From the NCBI GenBank assembly GCA_949130495.1, contig OX422213.1, forward strand, positions 535,231,467 to 535,295,466: a DNA stretch of 64,000 nucleotides. The letters are read 5' to 3'. Below, one piece after another: positions 1-11,445 of this stretch (position 1 is the stretch's first letter; the number at the start of each line of letters is the position of its first letter). The stretch is from Sambucus nigra (Eukaryota; Streptophyta; Magnoliopsida; Dipsacales; Adoxaceae). The notes below the pieces were generated by a model. That model saw only the letters and a program-made list of their open reading frames with translations. It was not told where the DNA came from and did not search any database. A program made the position numbers and the translations under genes.

Positions 1-1478
1 TCATCAAATAGGGTTCCATGCTCCCAAGGTATGAATGCAATTATATATATATAGGAGAACAAGTTTATTGGGTGTTAGGTTTTATAAAAACTGCGTTTTG
101 TTTTAAGAAAGAATTAATTAAAACTTTAAATAAATGTTTATAAAGTTTTCTGGGCTTAAACAAGAATATTCAAACTTTCTGGTTTTTCGTTCGATAGGGT
201 CGTTCGAACGAGATTGTCGTTCGAACGAACCTGCCAACGAGGTTCCAGTATAGGCCTATGAAATGTCGTTCGATATGTCGTTCGAATGAACCTTATGTTC
301 GAATGAGATATCCAACGAGATTCTAACGAGTTCAATCTGGAACGTCGTTAGAAGTCTCGTTCGAACGAGAATTTCGTTCGAACGAGAATTTCGTTCGAAC
401 GAAATGTCGTTCGAACGAGATGCCAGGCGGGAACAGTTTTTTGGCAGTTTTGCACCCACTTTCCCACTAAGTTTATAACCAACTTTTTCAGATTTTAATA
501 TGTGCGGGAAGAATATTTTCCATCTTAACTTTTCCTAACTTTTCCATTCCATTCCATCTCTTAGAGAGAGTTTGAGAGCTAAAATTTTTTAAGGAAAATG
601 TTCAAGTTTTGAGTGCTATTTTTCAAGAGAAAATATTTTATCACTCTAGTTTTACACCCATATTGTTTATCCAAGTTCACATATATACATATCAATTGCT
701 TGGAGTTTGACACCGGTTTATCTCTTCCGTTTCAAAGAGAAGTTTTGGTTTGCTTCTACATCCATCAAAGAAGAAGACATTTTGTTGCGATTCTACCCAC
801 TTGGAGAAAGGCTCCATGTACGGGTGACGGTGACCATATAAAGTCCTATCGGTGGATTCCGAGACCGCGGTGGTGTTCCAAGGTTATTCGCTAGGAAGAG
901 GTGTCTATAAGAAGAAGCGTCGAGGCTTGAGAGGGATCGAGTCGTGCGTTGTAAGTCTATCTGTCTTGTAATTGTAATTCCGTATCTAGTGAATTTGTGG
1001 CTAGGGCCATCCGAGGTTTTTTCCCGTCTTGAGTTTTTCCTCGTACATCGCGGCATAGTGTGATTGATTTATTTTATCTTGCATAACAATTTAGAACGCA
1101 TGCTTTGGATAAATCAAGATAAAATTCGATTTAAATTATCACACTCAATTTAATTTGGTGTTAAATTATATATTGGGTAAATTTTATTTAATTCAAGTCA
1201 TTTGCTAAAATTTGGTTTCGCTTAATTTGCTAATATTGATAAATATGACTTAAGAAAATTCTAGGACTTGGATTAATTAATTGGTTTAAGTGAATATATT
1301 AATTGATTAATTTTACTTCACTTGGTGTAATGTTAATTTGTTTAAGAAATTAAAATTTGTTGTTTTAAAGTTGAACCATCACACCGCTTCCGCATCCTCT
1401 TGAATTTATATAAAAGGAAATTACAATATTTTTAATTGTGTTTAAAATTAATAAAATTCGGGGTTCCAGATTTTTACA
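1..1478. mobile_element. Partial LTR, cut by the left window edge
   Basis: Non-coding sequence ending in TTTTTACA at 1471-1478, exactly where the Ogre-like minus-strand reading frame (a LLKEFMDV-like stretch) is interrupted at 1479. Read on the minus strand it starts TGTAAAAATCTGGAACCCCG, the usual style of a gypsy LTR start. Read on the plus strand, 540-1060 looks like a transcript leader, with a GAGGTTTTTTCCCGTC stretch common near the ends of copia LTRs. Orientation and family therefore stay open. It holds an array of palindromic TTCGAA-centred motifs (about 185-430). The other end and the TSD lie outside the window, so solo LTR versus full element cannot be decided. Small reading frames here have no recognisable domain. 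Confidence 0.6.
185..430. repeat. Array of palindromic TCGTTCGAACGA motifs
   Basis: The 12-base palindrome TCGTTCGAACGA and one-base variants recur many times. At 356-419 four copies stand nearly head to tail at about 16-18 base spacing, separated by AGAATT or AAATG. Each copy is its own reverse complement, so the array can fold or act as a repeated two-fold symmetric binding site. A related, looser array lies in the LTRs at 35070-35180 and 41695-41805. Confidence 0.8.
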
Positions 1479-2600
1479 GACATCCATAAATTCCTTCAGT
1501 AATTCTTCGAGTTATGCGTGCTCATGCTTGTTAAGGGTAGACACTATGCTAATCTCTCACAGTTAATGACTAGAACCGAGATTAATAATAACAGTTTCAT
1601 CTTCATTAACTTGAACGCGGTTATGTTATTTATTGTTAACCTTATTTAGATCAGTTAAGCATTATTTATTTACAAAATCATCATTGTCAAGAGTTTGATT
1701 AGAATCAAGATAATAAATGTAAGGCACATCAAGATACTCAAAATCTTCATTTATTTCGTTGTTGGGAAAAATAGTGTTGGGAACCTCATCAAAGGAGGTC
1801 TCGATTACATCGGAATAAGGAGGAACAACAAGAGAAGAGGAAATAGGGTAAACATCTGGGTTAAGTTGTATTTCTGTAGGTGGAATAAGTAGAACATGCC
1901 ATTTAAAGAGAGGTGCATCAACAACTTTGATTAGGCAGGATAAATCCAATGATCTAGCGCTTGAGTGAACCATATAGAGTGTTAGCCCCAACGTCCGCAA
2001 GTTGAATGAATCCTTGAAATCACTTCCCTCAAAATCTCCGATAGCAGCTATAATCTCCTCAATGAGTGGTCGCACATGATGCTAGGAACTTTAAGCCCAT
2101 GAGTAGTTGTCTTAGAAGAAGATCTCCATTCCTGGTGTCATCTTCTTGTCCACATGACATGGTTCGAGAAATCCACAAAAAGGAAAATCTTCACTCTCTC
2201 TCATGAACCTTTCATCAAAGGAATCTCTTGAGATAGTCTTGTCACTTTTTAGCCTTCTCTTCAACCAAGGTTAGCAGAGCAGTTTGAGTTCTTCTGTTGA
2301 CGATCGATAACCCAAACTGCAAGGAGAAAAAGGCGTTCTTCAGTACTATGGGTTTAAGTATTCCCTGTTATCGTTGACCCAACCCCAGTCCACGCATGAA
2401 GTGCATGTTCTTGAACATCTGGATCACATTGATATTTCTATGAGGGTTATAATCTGGGAAAACCCTGTCTTTGAAATTATTCCCTGTTGGGAGTAGAAAT
2501 GGTTCAACTCAAAAACTTGACAAAAGTATATCATTTACCCCATGATGTATCTCTAGTACTAGATTACTGATGCTTACATTCTCAACATTATCGTCGGCAC
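1479..2600 (-). pseudogene. Ogre-like protease-to-RT linker, degraded
   Basis: Between the protease and the missing RT. The longest open stretch (2075-1662, 137 codons) has no recognisable fold; it is acidic at its C-terminal half. Close to 1479 the minus strand reads LEELLKEFMDV, the start of the segment that precedes RT in Tat/Ogre polyproteins, and is cut there by the LTR at 1-1478. Stop codons and frame changes are frequent. The assignment rests on position and on this short match, so the 137-codon open frame should not be read as a gene. Confidence 0.55.
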
Positions 2601-3169
2601 CCAAGATGGTGATGACCTGCCCATTGGTGAAGAACTTTAGTTTTTAATGAAGGGAAGAAGACACAACCTTAATATTATAAAACCATTGTCATCCAAGCAA
2701 TAGATTGAAACAATTCAGGATGTCAATGACCTGGATTTCAACAACATGATTTATAGGGCCGACCCCCCATTGTAAGTTTTATGGATCCCATTAGTCCTCG
2801 ACAAGTATTATAATAAGCGCGAACTATAGCAGAGGTTGGAGCAAGGTCACTTACTTTCAGTCCCAAGTAATTGAGGGTTGTCAATGGGCAAATATTAAAA
2901 GTTGATCCATTATCGACAAGCGAAAGTGAACTGGTATTTCCCATGACTTCAACAAAGATATTCAGAGAATAATTGTGATTTGGCCCAATATTAGGGATTT
3001 TTTCATCGGAGAAAGAGAGTATTCTAGTAGAGGTTAGAGTTTTGATCAGATTCACTGTTTCTTCTGGCTTGGTTGAAGGAGGGACTGTGGGTCGATGAGT
3101 AGTTTGATCAAGGCATTTCGGTGCAGTTGGGAAGACATAATGAGTCCCCACAAGGTGATGTTAGCTTGG
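2600..3169 (-). pseudogene. Ogre/Tat-like aspartic protease, 3' part of the split domain
   Basis: The open frame 3151-2738 carries ILSFSDEKIPN, then a GPNHNYSLNI stretch, then the active-site region VDNGSTFNICPL followed by VRAYYNT and MGSIKL. This order is that of the retropepsin domain of Ogre/Tat elements, where DNGS replaces DTGS. The frame just upstream reads ANITLWGLIMSS and is cut at 3169 by the insertion of the 3170-9041 element; the matching upstream DQLKKSQ lies at 9042-9110. Downstream, around 2640-2720, SSSLH then KLKFFTNG follows after a stop in the LLG motif. It would have processed Gag-Pol, but it is broken and split. Confidence 0.8.
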
Positions 3170-3767
3170 TGTTGATGCAAAAATTCTCCAACTATGCAGA
3201 CCAATAAGAAAAGGACACCTGTCATCCTACGTGGTAATATTTATACTTATTCGGCACGCGAGGAGAGTTAGTCGGCACCCGAGGAAAGTTAGTCGACACC
3301 CGAGGAGAGTTGGTCGGCATACCAAGCAACTGTACAGAGCAACGAGCAACCTTGCGTGCAGAGCAATTCAAGGCATGCAGAGCAACTCTAGATCAAAGGA
3401 TAACTATGCATTTAATGTGCATTAATGAAGATAACAACTCATTTAATGAGCATTAATGTACATTTCTACTGTATCAATAGATGTTTACTAGATGACAACA
3501 CATAGCCTTTTCATATTGACAACCTCAAGGCTATAAATACATTGTAACCCCATCATAGGGAAGGATCTGACAACTAAGAAACACCATACACAAGATACAC
3601 ATTTTTTCTCTCTCTTCACCATATTGTGCTATTGTAAACCCCTGGGAATAAAATAACAGTGGACGTAGACTTTATTCATAGCCGAACCACTTTAAAAATC
3701 TTGTGTCTCTTATATGTTTGATGTGAATGTTTATCTTCATCTTCAATCTCATCCTCATCATTTATCT
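3170..3767 (+). repeat. Left LTR of the non-autonomous element
   Basis: Starts TGTTGATGCAAAAATTCTCC and matches 8398-9041 over its whole length, including the late stretch GGGAATAAAATAACAGTGGA and the terminal TCATTTATCT. A TATAAAT-like box (3532-3538) and an AATAAA signal (3648-3653) suit promoter and polyadenylation sites. About 45 bases lacking in the right copy (3768-3814, ending CTTCAACA) follow before the primer site, so the true LTR end could be 3814. Confidence 0.8.
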
Positions 3768-3815
3768 GCTGTTGACGCCACTAAAATGGTAGAGACCATT
3801 TTCTTTCTTCAACAG

Positions 3816-3835
3816 ATTGGCGTCGTCTGTGGGAA
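3816..3835 (+). other. Primer-binding-site-like sequence
   Basis: TTGGCGTCGTCTGTGGGAAC begins, after one T, with the TGG expected opposite a tRNA CCA end. It sits two bases after a CAACA end. Very similar sites are common in Tat-lineage gypsy elements of plants; the exact tRNA was not determined. Confidence 0.6.
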
Positions 3836-6539
3836 CGTGTTACAAGCATTGTTCTCCATCAAAAGCTAAGTTTTTATTTTCTCTACGTATAATCAATTAT
3901 ACATACATCTTTTGATTTAGTCATGATTTTTATGTTTATATACATAATTTAGTTGTCTCATATTTATTTACGAAATCTGCAATATATTGCAAATCAGGCT
4001 TTATATTCATAAATTGTTGGATCAATTTATATTCATGAATATGCATAGTCATAATCGCAAATGTTAAGAAAATTCTATACAAATATATTTTATACAGACA
4101 TGCTTATATAGAGATATGTAGATATAAGATACTTTGAATGTCATCTCTCATATTGATTGACATGAAACAAACATTAACAAGTCTCTTTCATAATAAACTT
4201 TCCTGCATAAGTTTGATTCGTGTGTATATCTGCCATCAAATCTGGATTATTTGGTTCATGTATCTTAGAATTTTGTGAATGGATAAACATTCTCTCATTA
4301 AAGATATTAACATAGTTTATACAAACATATCTGTCACTCTTCTTAGATATTTCATTTACAAGAGATTTATAAATTGTGTAGTCTCTTAAAAAAAATTCTG
4401 GGTGAACACATATGATCCCTTGTATCAATTATACTGATACTAAGAAAAATATTGAAATGATTCTACCAATATATCAAAGGATTTTCCATCGATCGAAAGG
4501 AACCGGAAATGGGAATTTTAGTTTTTTTTAGATCTTGATCTCTCCTTAATATTTGTTCTATTTGAATTTGATTAATTCTTATCAGTAATAAATTCGATAT
4601 CAGTCCTTTCGGCTTCAATGCTCTAAAGCAACAAAATTGGGGTCCGTCTATTTCAAATTTTCTTTATTAAAAACTGTTGAAACCGTTTGATTTCTTCACA
4701 ATCATGTGAGGATCCAAAATTATATCTCTGGTCAAAACTATATCAGATTATTGTCGCAACATAAAGCCTTGTCTAGATGATAAATCACAGGGTCAGGGGT
4801 AATGATTCACTCTGAAACCCATTACAGGTTGAAGTTGAAACCTAGTACAGGTTAAATCTGATATACATCATTTCTATTCCCCCTCTATTGAAAAATTATC
4901 AACAGTGATACGATCGTCCCTAAAAATTCATTTACTTACCTCCTGAAAAGGGGAAGAGATGAACAGACATGATCTTTATTATTAAAGGGAACCACCTCAC
5001 TTATAGGCTTCAACAAGTATTTACCAGATTCGTTCATATCCGGCAGAGTCACAACTCTATATGATCACTATTTGGACTAGAAACAACAAAAAGTCTGAGT
5101 CCCCAGATTTTTCGCTTCGGATTTTTCACTCAAACTTGGATTTAAGATCAACAAATTATTTTTTGTTACTAAGGCATATATTTTTTGATACCAAGTTACC
5201 TCATCATCACAACTCATTGATGGACCATATTATCTAATCGACAAAACACTTTATAGGTCAAAAACTCCTATTTCTTGATCGGCAACAGTTGGCACCATAT
5301 GATACTGCTCGGATACCAAAAGAAGATGTAGATAACATTATATGGATCAGACCTGTAAGTCGGCCAAAGTCGGTAGATTTTATATAGTTGGTTGGAAATT
5401 TTTAAATACTCAATCCCAGACATCATCAACATCAACTATTACTCCTCTATTTTGATCTAAATTACGAACACGACAATTTTGCCTGGTCATTTTGTTGGTC
5501 GGCAAATCCTATATGTTGGTCGGCGATTCTGGTATGACGAACAAACTAGGTTAGGAGAAATTTACTACAGGTCGGCGACAAAATTTTCACAGGCCGGGGG
5601 CTTCCCGACCTCATATACCTGGTCGAAGACATCGTCAGACTTCTCTTTCTTGATCGTTACGTAGATCCATGAACCTGTTGATACTCATTGGCAAACGAAC
5701 ACTGGGATTTAGGGTCGATTGCCTTCAACCCGTTGACTAATATCATTGGAAAATCCACCCTTGGTGGTCGGGACCATTGTACAAACAAGAAAATTCAAGC
5801 GACACCTCACGGTGCCAATATTAAGTCGACAAAGAAGAGCACCACATCAGAGTGTTGGTCGGCTAATTTTTTGGGTTTCAAATTTGGCATGGGACTTAAA
5901 TATATTTAAGTCTATAAAAATGTTTACTGAATAAAAGAGGCTTAACAAATAACTTAGAAATATTTTACTAGACTTATATTTGAGCATTTGCTTAAAATAA
6001 AAATTCATAACTGATTATTTGCTGATTTAAATCACAGAAACTTAATATGAAAAATATTTTTGAGACCAAATTATATTTGACCATTTACTGAATTTCAAAT
6101 AATTCCTAGAGTGATAAATAATTTCTAAAAAATCAACGTACATTTGGTCTTTTACTTAAAATTAAAATGTCTGGCATTTTTTATAAAAATCTGCTCACAT
6201 GACATCATAGTCGGTATGACACAAGCCATATTATTTAATATTTTGAAATTTTTATTGCTTTATGCTGATACTCATCATATATTGTTTGGCTGAATAATTA
6301 TTCTCATGACTAACTATCTGAACTAGTCTCAACAGGAGTTCGAGCAACTTATTAAAATTCCATAGGTACATGATTCAATCCCGACGAAAGCTCAACCACA
6401 ATCTTTAACTTTTGGAAACTATTATTGCTCGACATTAGGTAATTTTTCCTCGACAGATCAGTCAGACATATATTATTTCATATTTTTGTTATTGTTATTG
6501 CCCGAGCATATACATATCATATATACTGACTAGTTGAAT

Positions 6540-7280
6540 AAATTATTCTCATGACTAATCAATTCAGCCTATACATATGGTAGGGCGAGTTATTAATTTT
6601 TACAGGTACAAGATTCAATGTCGACGAATGCTCGAAAATAATCTTACACTTCTGAAAAATATTATCATAGCTCGGCATTATGAAATTTCACCTCAGCAAG
6701 GAACTATTGATTTTATTGTTGCTCTGATATCTGCTCAAGGACAAATTATTCTACATATCCATTGGGATTCATATTCTATATTCATCTCATCATGGAGCTC
6801 GACGAGATACTTATTATCATATTCAGCTCCAAGGAGAACTACAATGGTTATTATAATTCACCCCCAACGGACAGTTGGTCTGGGTCATTCTTATTCAGGT
6901 CCGACAATGTTCTCGGCCATATTCTTAAGTTCTGGAAAATATTATTCTTTCTCGGCATTATGAAAAAAATTTCCTCGACAAGATACTTATTCATCTCCGA
7001 GGAGAACTAAAACATTTGTTTTATTTCACCCCCAATGGATAGTTGGTCGGGGTAATTCTTATTTATATTCAGGTCCGACAAAGTACTCGGCCATTTTCTT
7101 ATATTCTGGAAAATATTATTCTCACTCGGCAGTATGGAATTTTACCTCGACAGATCAACGAGATACTTTATTATTACTCTGAATCATTCTTTATCTTAGC
7201 ATGGAGCTCGGTAAAATATTTATTATCATATATTTAGCTCCAAGGAGGTCTCCAGTATTTATTATATTTTAACCCCAATG
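6540..7280 (+). repeat. Degenerate long tandem repeats in the non-autonomous element
   Basis: A block of roughly 170-240 bases recurs about three times. Shared pieces are CAGGTCCGACAA, CTCGGCCAT, TTCTGGAAAATATTATTCT, CTCGGCA.TATG, ATTT.CCTCGACA and ACCCCCAA.GGA.AGTTGGTC. Copies have drifted and differ in length. Short reading frames here are by-products of the repeat. Confidence 0.6.
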
Positions 7281-7317
7281 AACTATTATTTAGGAAAATT
7301 CTTTTCTCTATATATAC

Positions 7318-7477
7318 TCAATTACCACCAACTCTGGTTGGTCGGGAACTCAATTACCACCAACTCTGGTTAGTTGGGAACACAATTACCACTAACTCCG
7401 GTTGGTTGGGAACTCAATTACCACCAACTCCGGTTGGTCGTTAATTCATTAACTACCAACTCCGATTGGTTAGGACC
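7318..7477 (+). repeat. Five tandem copies of a 32-base unit
   Basis: Units start at 7318, 7350, 7382, 7414 and 7446, each exactly 32 bases and built around ATTACCACCAACTC then GGTTGG. The first two differ at two positions; the last is the most diverged. No indels separate them. Confidence 0.9.
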
Positions 7478-8397
7478 AAACTAGGAAAGAAGATGGATGA
7501 CCTCCCGGGGCATCCACTGTCTAGGCAATAAGGTAATCTTAATGGGATTACTACAACTAAGCAAGAATATGGGATGAAAATCATTCCATTTCTTAGGCCC
7601 AAAGAGTGACAAGTCACTATAATTAAACAGCAGGTGGAGCAAGTTTCATTGTCTATGCAAAATAGGACAATTTGTCCTTCTACATATATATATATATATA
7701 TATTCATAAGTAAACAACAAGGAAAGCATCTTACAAACTATTTCCAAGAAAATGAAAATGCAAACATGCAAAGATCTCAGGGATTCATTTCAGGGAACAT
7801 TTCCTCGGCCTTATTTTTCTAGCAAGACCAACATACTTCAAGGCCAAGAAAGCATTCAAGGTTTATATTCCACACTTGGGGGCTTCTATTACAGATTTAG
7901 TTATTCATTCGGTGGCACATTCTCATAACATCATGCAGTCGAGCATCAAATTCAACTCCACAAACTCACACTGTCGAAGCCCCAACCAATCATCATTCAG
8001 GAGTTGTATTTAGTTAATTTTTGCTATTGAAGTTCAGGAGGCGTATTCAGAAGTACAGGAGGTATATTTAGGAGTTATTGTGCACATGCTATTGAAGTTC
8101 ATAAGTCAGGTTCATCAAGCCAACCAACATACTTGAAGATTATGACAAGCTACAAGTTGCATACTATGGCATGGTTGTATCCAAATTCCCAGGGGTGATA
8201 CATAGCACACGGAGTTCCTCAAAAGAGAGATTAGCAACCATCGATTAGCCTGCATCATATGCTATCCAGGAGATAGCGCACTTTATGTTGAACAAATCAA
8301 GAAGGAAGATCAAGAATTTCACGAGTACCGAGAAACACTACAGACTAAATACTCCATCCTTTCAGTGAACCATCAAGCATGGAGCATTGGGGGCTTC

Positions 8398-9041
8398 TGT
8401 TGACACAAAAATTCTCCATCTATGAGGACCAATCAGAAAAGGACACCTGTCATGCTACGTGGCAATATTTATACTTGTTTGGCACACAAAGAGAGTTAGT
8501 CGGCACCCGAGGAGAGTTAGTCTGCACCCGAGGAGAGTTGGTCGGCATACCAACCAACACCTGGCATACCAAGAAACTATGCAGAGCAACGAGCAACTGT
8601 GCAGAGCAACGAGAAACGAGCAACCTTGCGTGCAGAGAAACTCAAGGCGTGCAGAGCAACTATAAATCAAAGGATAACTATGCATTTAATGTGCATTAAT
8701 GAAGATAACAACTCATTTAATGAGCCTTAATGTACATTTCTACTGTATCAATAGATGTTTATTAGATGACAACACATCGCCTTTTCATGTTGACAACCTC
8801 AAGGCTCTAAATACATTATAACCCCATCATAGGGAGGGATCTGACAACTAAGAAACAACATACACAAGATACACACTTTTTCTCTCTCTACACTGTATTG
8901 TGATATTGTAAACCCCTGGGAATAAAATAACAGTGGACGTAGGCTTTATTCATAGCCGAACCACTTTAAAAATCTTTTGTCTCTTATATGTTTGATGTGA
9001 ATATTTATCTTGATCTTCAATCTCATCCTCATCATTTATCT
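8398..9041 (+). repeat. Right LTR of the non-autonomous element
   Basis: Starts TGTTGACACAAAAATTCTCC after a GGGGGCTTC purine-tract-like run, and ends TCATTTATCT directly before TTTGG, one copy of the TSD. It has about 45 extra bases (around 8555-8640, repeats of GCAGAGCAACGAG) relative to the left copy, whose count of this unit is lower. Confidence 0.82.
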
Positions 9042-11233
9042 TTTGGGATTTCTTCAACTGGTCGAGGATATTTCTCTCTTCGAGGGTCATTTTTGGCATA
9101 GGAAGATTCTCAACATGTTTTCCCTTATCGATCGCTAATGATTGTAGGTTCGGAACTTAGTATATCTCCCAATCTAGTCATATGGTTCACAGAAGAGGGA
9201 AAAAATAGGAACCATTTTTCTTCATCTATCTCAGGTTGTTCAGCCACCTTATTGATTTTCTCCTAGCAGCTCTTCAAACGATATCATTCCATATATTTTA
9301 ACTATTGATCTAGTCTTTTGGGGCTTTGCTCTTCATCTGAACTATCAAATTTGTCCCCCTATCTGGTGGCAACAATATCATCTTTCCACAAAACGTCAGT
9401 ACACTCCACAACTTCAATGGCCTCTTCATATATATCCTCCCATTCAACAAGGAGATGTAGAAGTGAAGGGACCAGGTGCCCCTATAGTTTCAAAGCATCA
9501 AGTAATCAGGACATATTGCAAATTTCACCGGTCTATCGATATAAGTATGCCATGATCTGGACCACATCATCTAAACTAACTTCATCGGTAGGTACCACCC
9601 AATTTTTTTACTATCGAGCCCATTTTTAATCTTCCAAGAATAATGTGCTGAATCTCTGGACGTCAATGGTCATTTTTTAGGGCAATTTCAGCACGAACTC
9701 TAGAAGATGGTTCAATACTGCTAATAATTCCATAGCTTTTCCTCCAGAACGTGTACAGACAATAATGGATGCTCTAGTATTAAGTGACAAAGCCTGATCG
9801 ATGAAACTGGTAGGGTGCAGGAGAAAATATAGGCAAACTTGGAGGGGTTTAGGGGAATATATGGGTATGATCAATGATTTACTAGGTATGATCAGGGTAG
9901 AAGGATCAAATTTTGAGTCTTCTTCTAATAATATAGCATTTTAATGATTTGGGAGTGGATTATGGGTAGTTTTTGGTTTAGGATTGGATGGTGGGGTGAT
10001 GATACCTCGGTCAATCAGACCTTGGATTACATTTCGGAGGTGGAAACATTGATCAGTGGTATGATAAGATTTTGGCTTCGTAACGGACGAGGGTCCAATA
10101 GCTTGATAAAATTTCAACTTAAAAAGGCCTAGTAAATTTTAGAAAGGGGAGTGTGTAGCTCGGTGTATTCCTTTTTTACTAGGTTTGGGAGGCTTTTTAG
10201 TTCCCATGGAGTGGTAGGTTAGGAAATGTTATTGATAGTTGAAACTGCGGTATTGGAAGGATTTCTGGGAGTGAACTCTCCGGATACTTTCTTTGGTTTA
10301 ACTTATGTTTTGGCAAGAATTTCTTTGATTTCTATTCCTGCTTCTCGAAGGGCTAAAAAATGAGGGTAGTGTTGTCCTCCCATCATCTCTCGAACATGGT
10401 CCAAATAGTTCCTCTTCACGATACTGACTTGCTCCTCTTCGACAGGTTGGTTAGTCATGGTGGCTGCTTCCTCTCTCCACCTTGCTATAAAGTTACTTAC
10501 TGATTCCCCAGGATTCTGTTTGAACAATTCTAAATCACGTCAAGTGACCTCTAACTCTTTGTGATACTTGTATTATGATATGAATTCACGGCCAACATCC
10601 TTCTAACTGCGAATTCTAGATTCCTCGAGAGATAAGAACCAACGAAGAGCGATGTCTTTCAAAGTCTGTTGAAACATTTGGGCCATTATTTCCTCAAAAG
10701 CTCTAAGGAGAGTCATGGGTCGGTGGTATCTTCAAAGATGAATAATTGGGGGTCACTACCTCCAAATTTCTCAATATTAGGCATCTTGAACTTTTTAGGC
10801 AGCCTTGCTTTAGGATAGGGAGACATATGGGTGTAATCCATGTAGTTCCTAGAGATTCAGACTTAGTCAAATTTCTTGGTCGATATCTTGAGGTCCTCCT
10901 TGACCTTATTCAATTCTTCCTCCTTCGGATAAAAAATTATGGGTAGTTTAGCCCCTGGCTGGGCAAGGTTCGACATAAGGAGTTGGGATGGCGACGACCC
11001 ATTAGCAGGAGGAGCACGTTGAGCGTGTTGAGATTCTTCAGGGACCCATATAGGCTAGGGTGCGAGTGGACCCATATCACGGTGGAAGAGGACCTCAGTC
11101 ATTTCAAAAATAAGGACCCGATTTGTTGCATCTCATGAACCTCGGTTTGAAGGTTGTCAATCTTCGCAGTGAGTTGGGCTAGGACCATCATCAGATTTGA
11201 CTGCACATTCAGTACTTGGTTTGAATTCTCCAT
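9042..11233 (-). pseudogene. Ogre/Tat-like gag, degraded
   Basis: A likely start is the ATG at 11233-11231, opening MENSNQVLNVQSN and a short heptad-like stretch before a stop. At about 10680-10540 the frame gives ALRWFLSLEESRI and a YKYHKELE-like piece. The best open part (10527-10303) reads MFKQNPGESVSNFIARWREEAA, the RWR-E core shared by Retrotrans_gag domains of Tat/Ogre elements. Near 9110-9042 the polyprotein continues as EERNILDQLKKSQ, where it is cut by the 3170-9041 insertion. Gag would form the particle that packages element RNA. Several stops and frameshifts make it non-functional. Small open frames on the opposite strand look spurious. Confidence 0.78.
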
Positions 11234-11445
11234 GGAAAATGAATGAAGATGAATTTCAGACTCGGAGGAAGTAGCGAGGGAACTAACGGAGCCAAAGGCC
11301 GGTTCGACGAAAAATCGAAGCCAATAGGGAGCCAGGCCAAGGGCCGGGTATACGATCGACCTGAGAGGGGGTAAATTTGAATTAGTTTTGATAGAGAAAG
11401 GAGAAAACTATTATTTTTCTTTTTTTTAAAAGAGGAGGACAAGAT
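11234..11445 (-). other. Ogre leader just upstream of gag
   Basis: Non-coding purine/pyrimidine-biased leader between the gag start and the solo LTR insertion. It ends with one copy of the AAGAT target duplication (11441-11445). The 90-codon open frame that crosses from here into the solo LTR is not a gene. Confidence 0.6.

Larger units (their letters stand above)
3170..9041 (+). mobile_element. Non-autonomous LTR retrotransposon without gag or pol
   Basis: Two LTRs (3170-3767 and 8398-9041) flank about 4.6 kb with no retroviral domain. Five bases before the left LTR are CTTGG (3165-3169) and after the right LTR TTTGG (9042-9046), a TSD with one change. Taking the element out restores the host Ogre frame. 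A primer-site-like TTGGCGTCGTCTGTGGGAAC follows the left LTR at 3816-3835. A G-run with GGGGGCTTCTG precedes the right LTR (8388-8400). The interior has tandem repeats (6540-7477). This structure fits a large non-autonomous derivative of a Tat-type element, moved in trans by proteins from relatives. Strand is inferred from the primer-site position. Confidence 0.82.

Noticed and set aside
613..1056. Open frames of 87-93 codons on both strands
   Set aside because: They lie in an LTR with transcript-leader character, overlap each other, and show no domain.
9318..9629. Plus-strand open frame of 103 codons
   Set aside because: It is the antisense of the decayed Ogre gag region; the host frame is on the minus strand.
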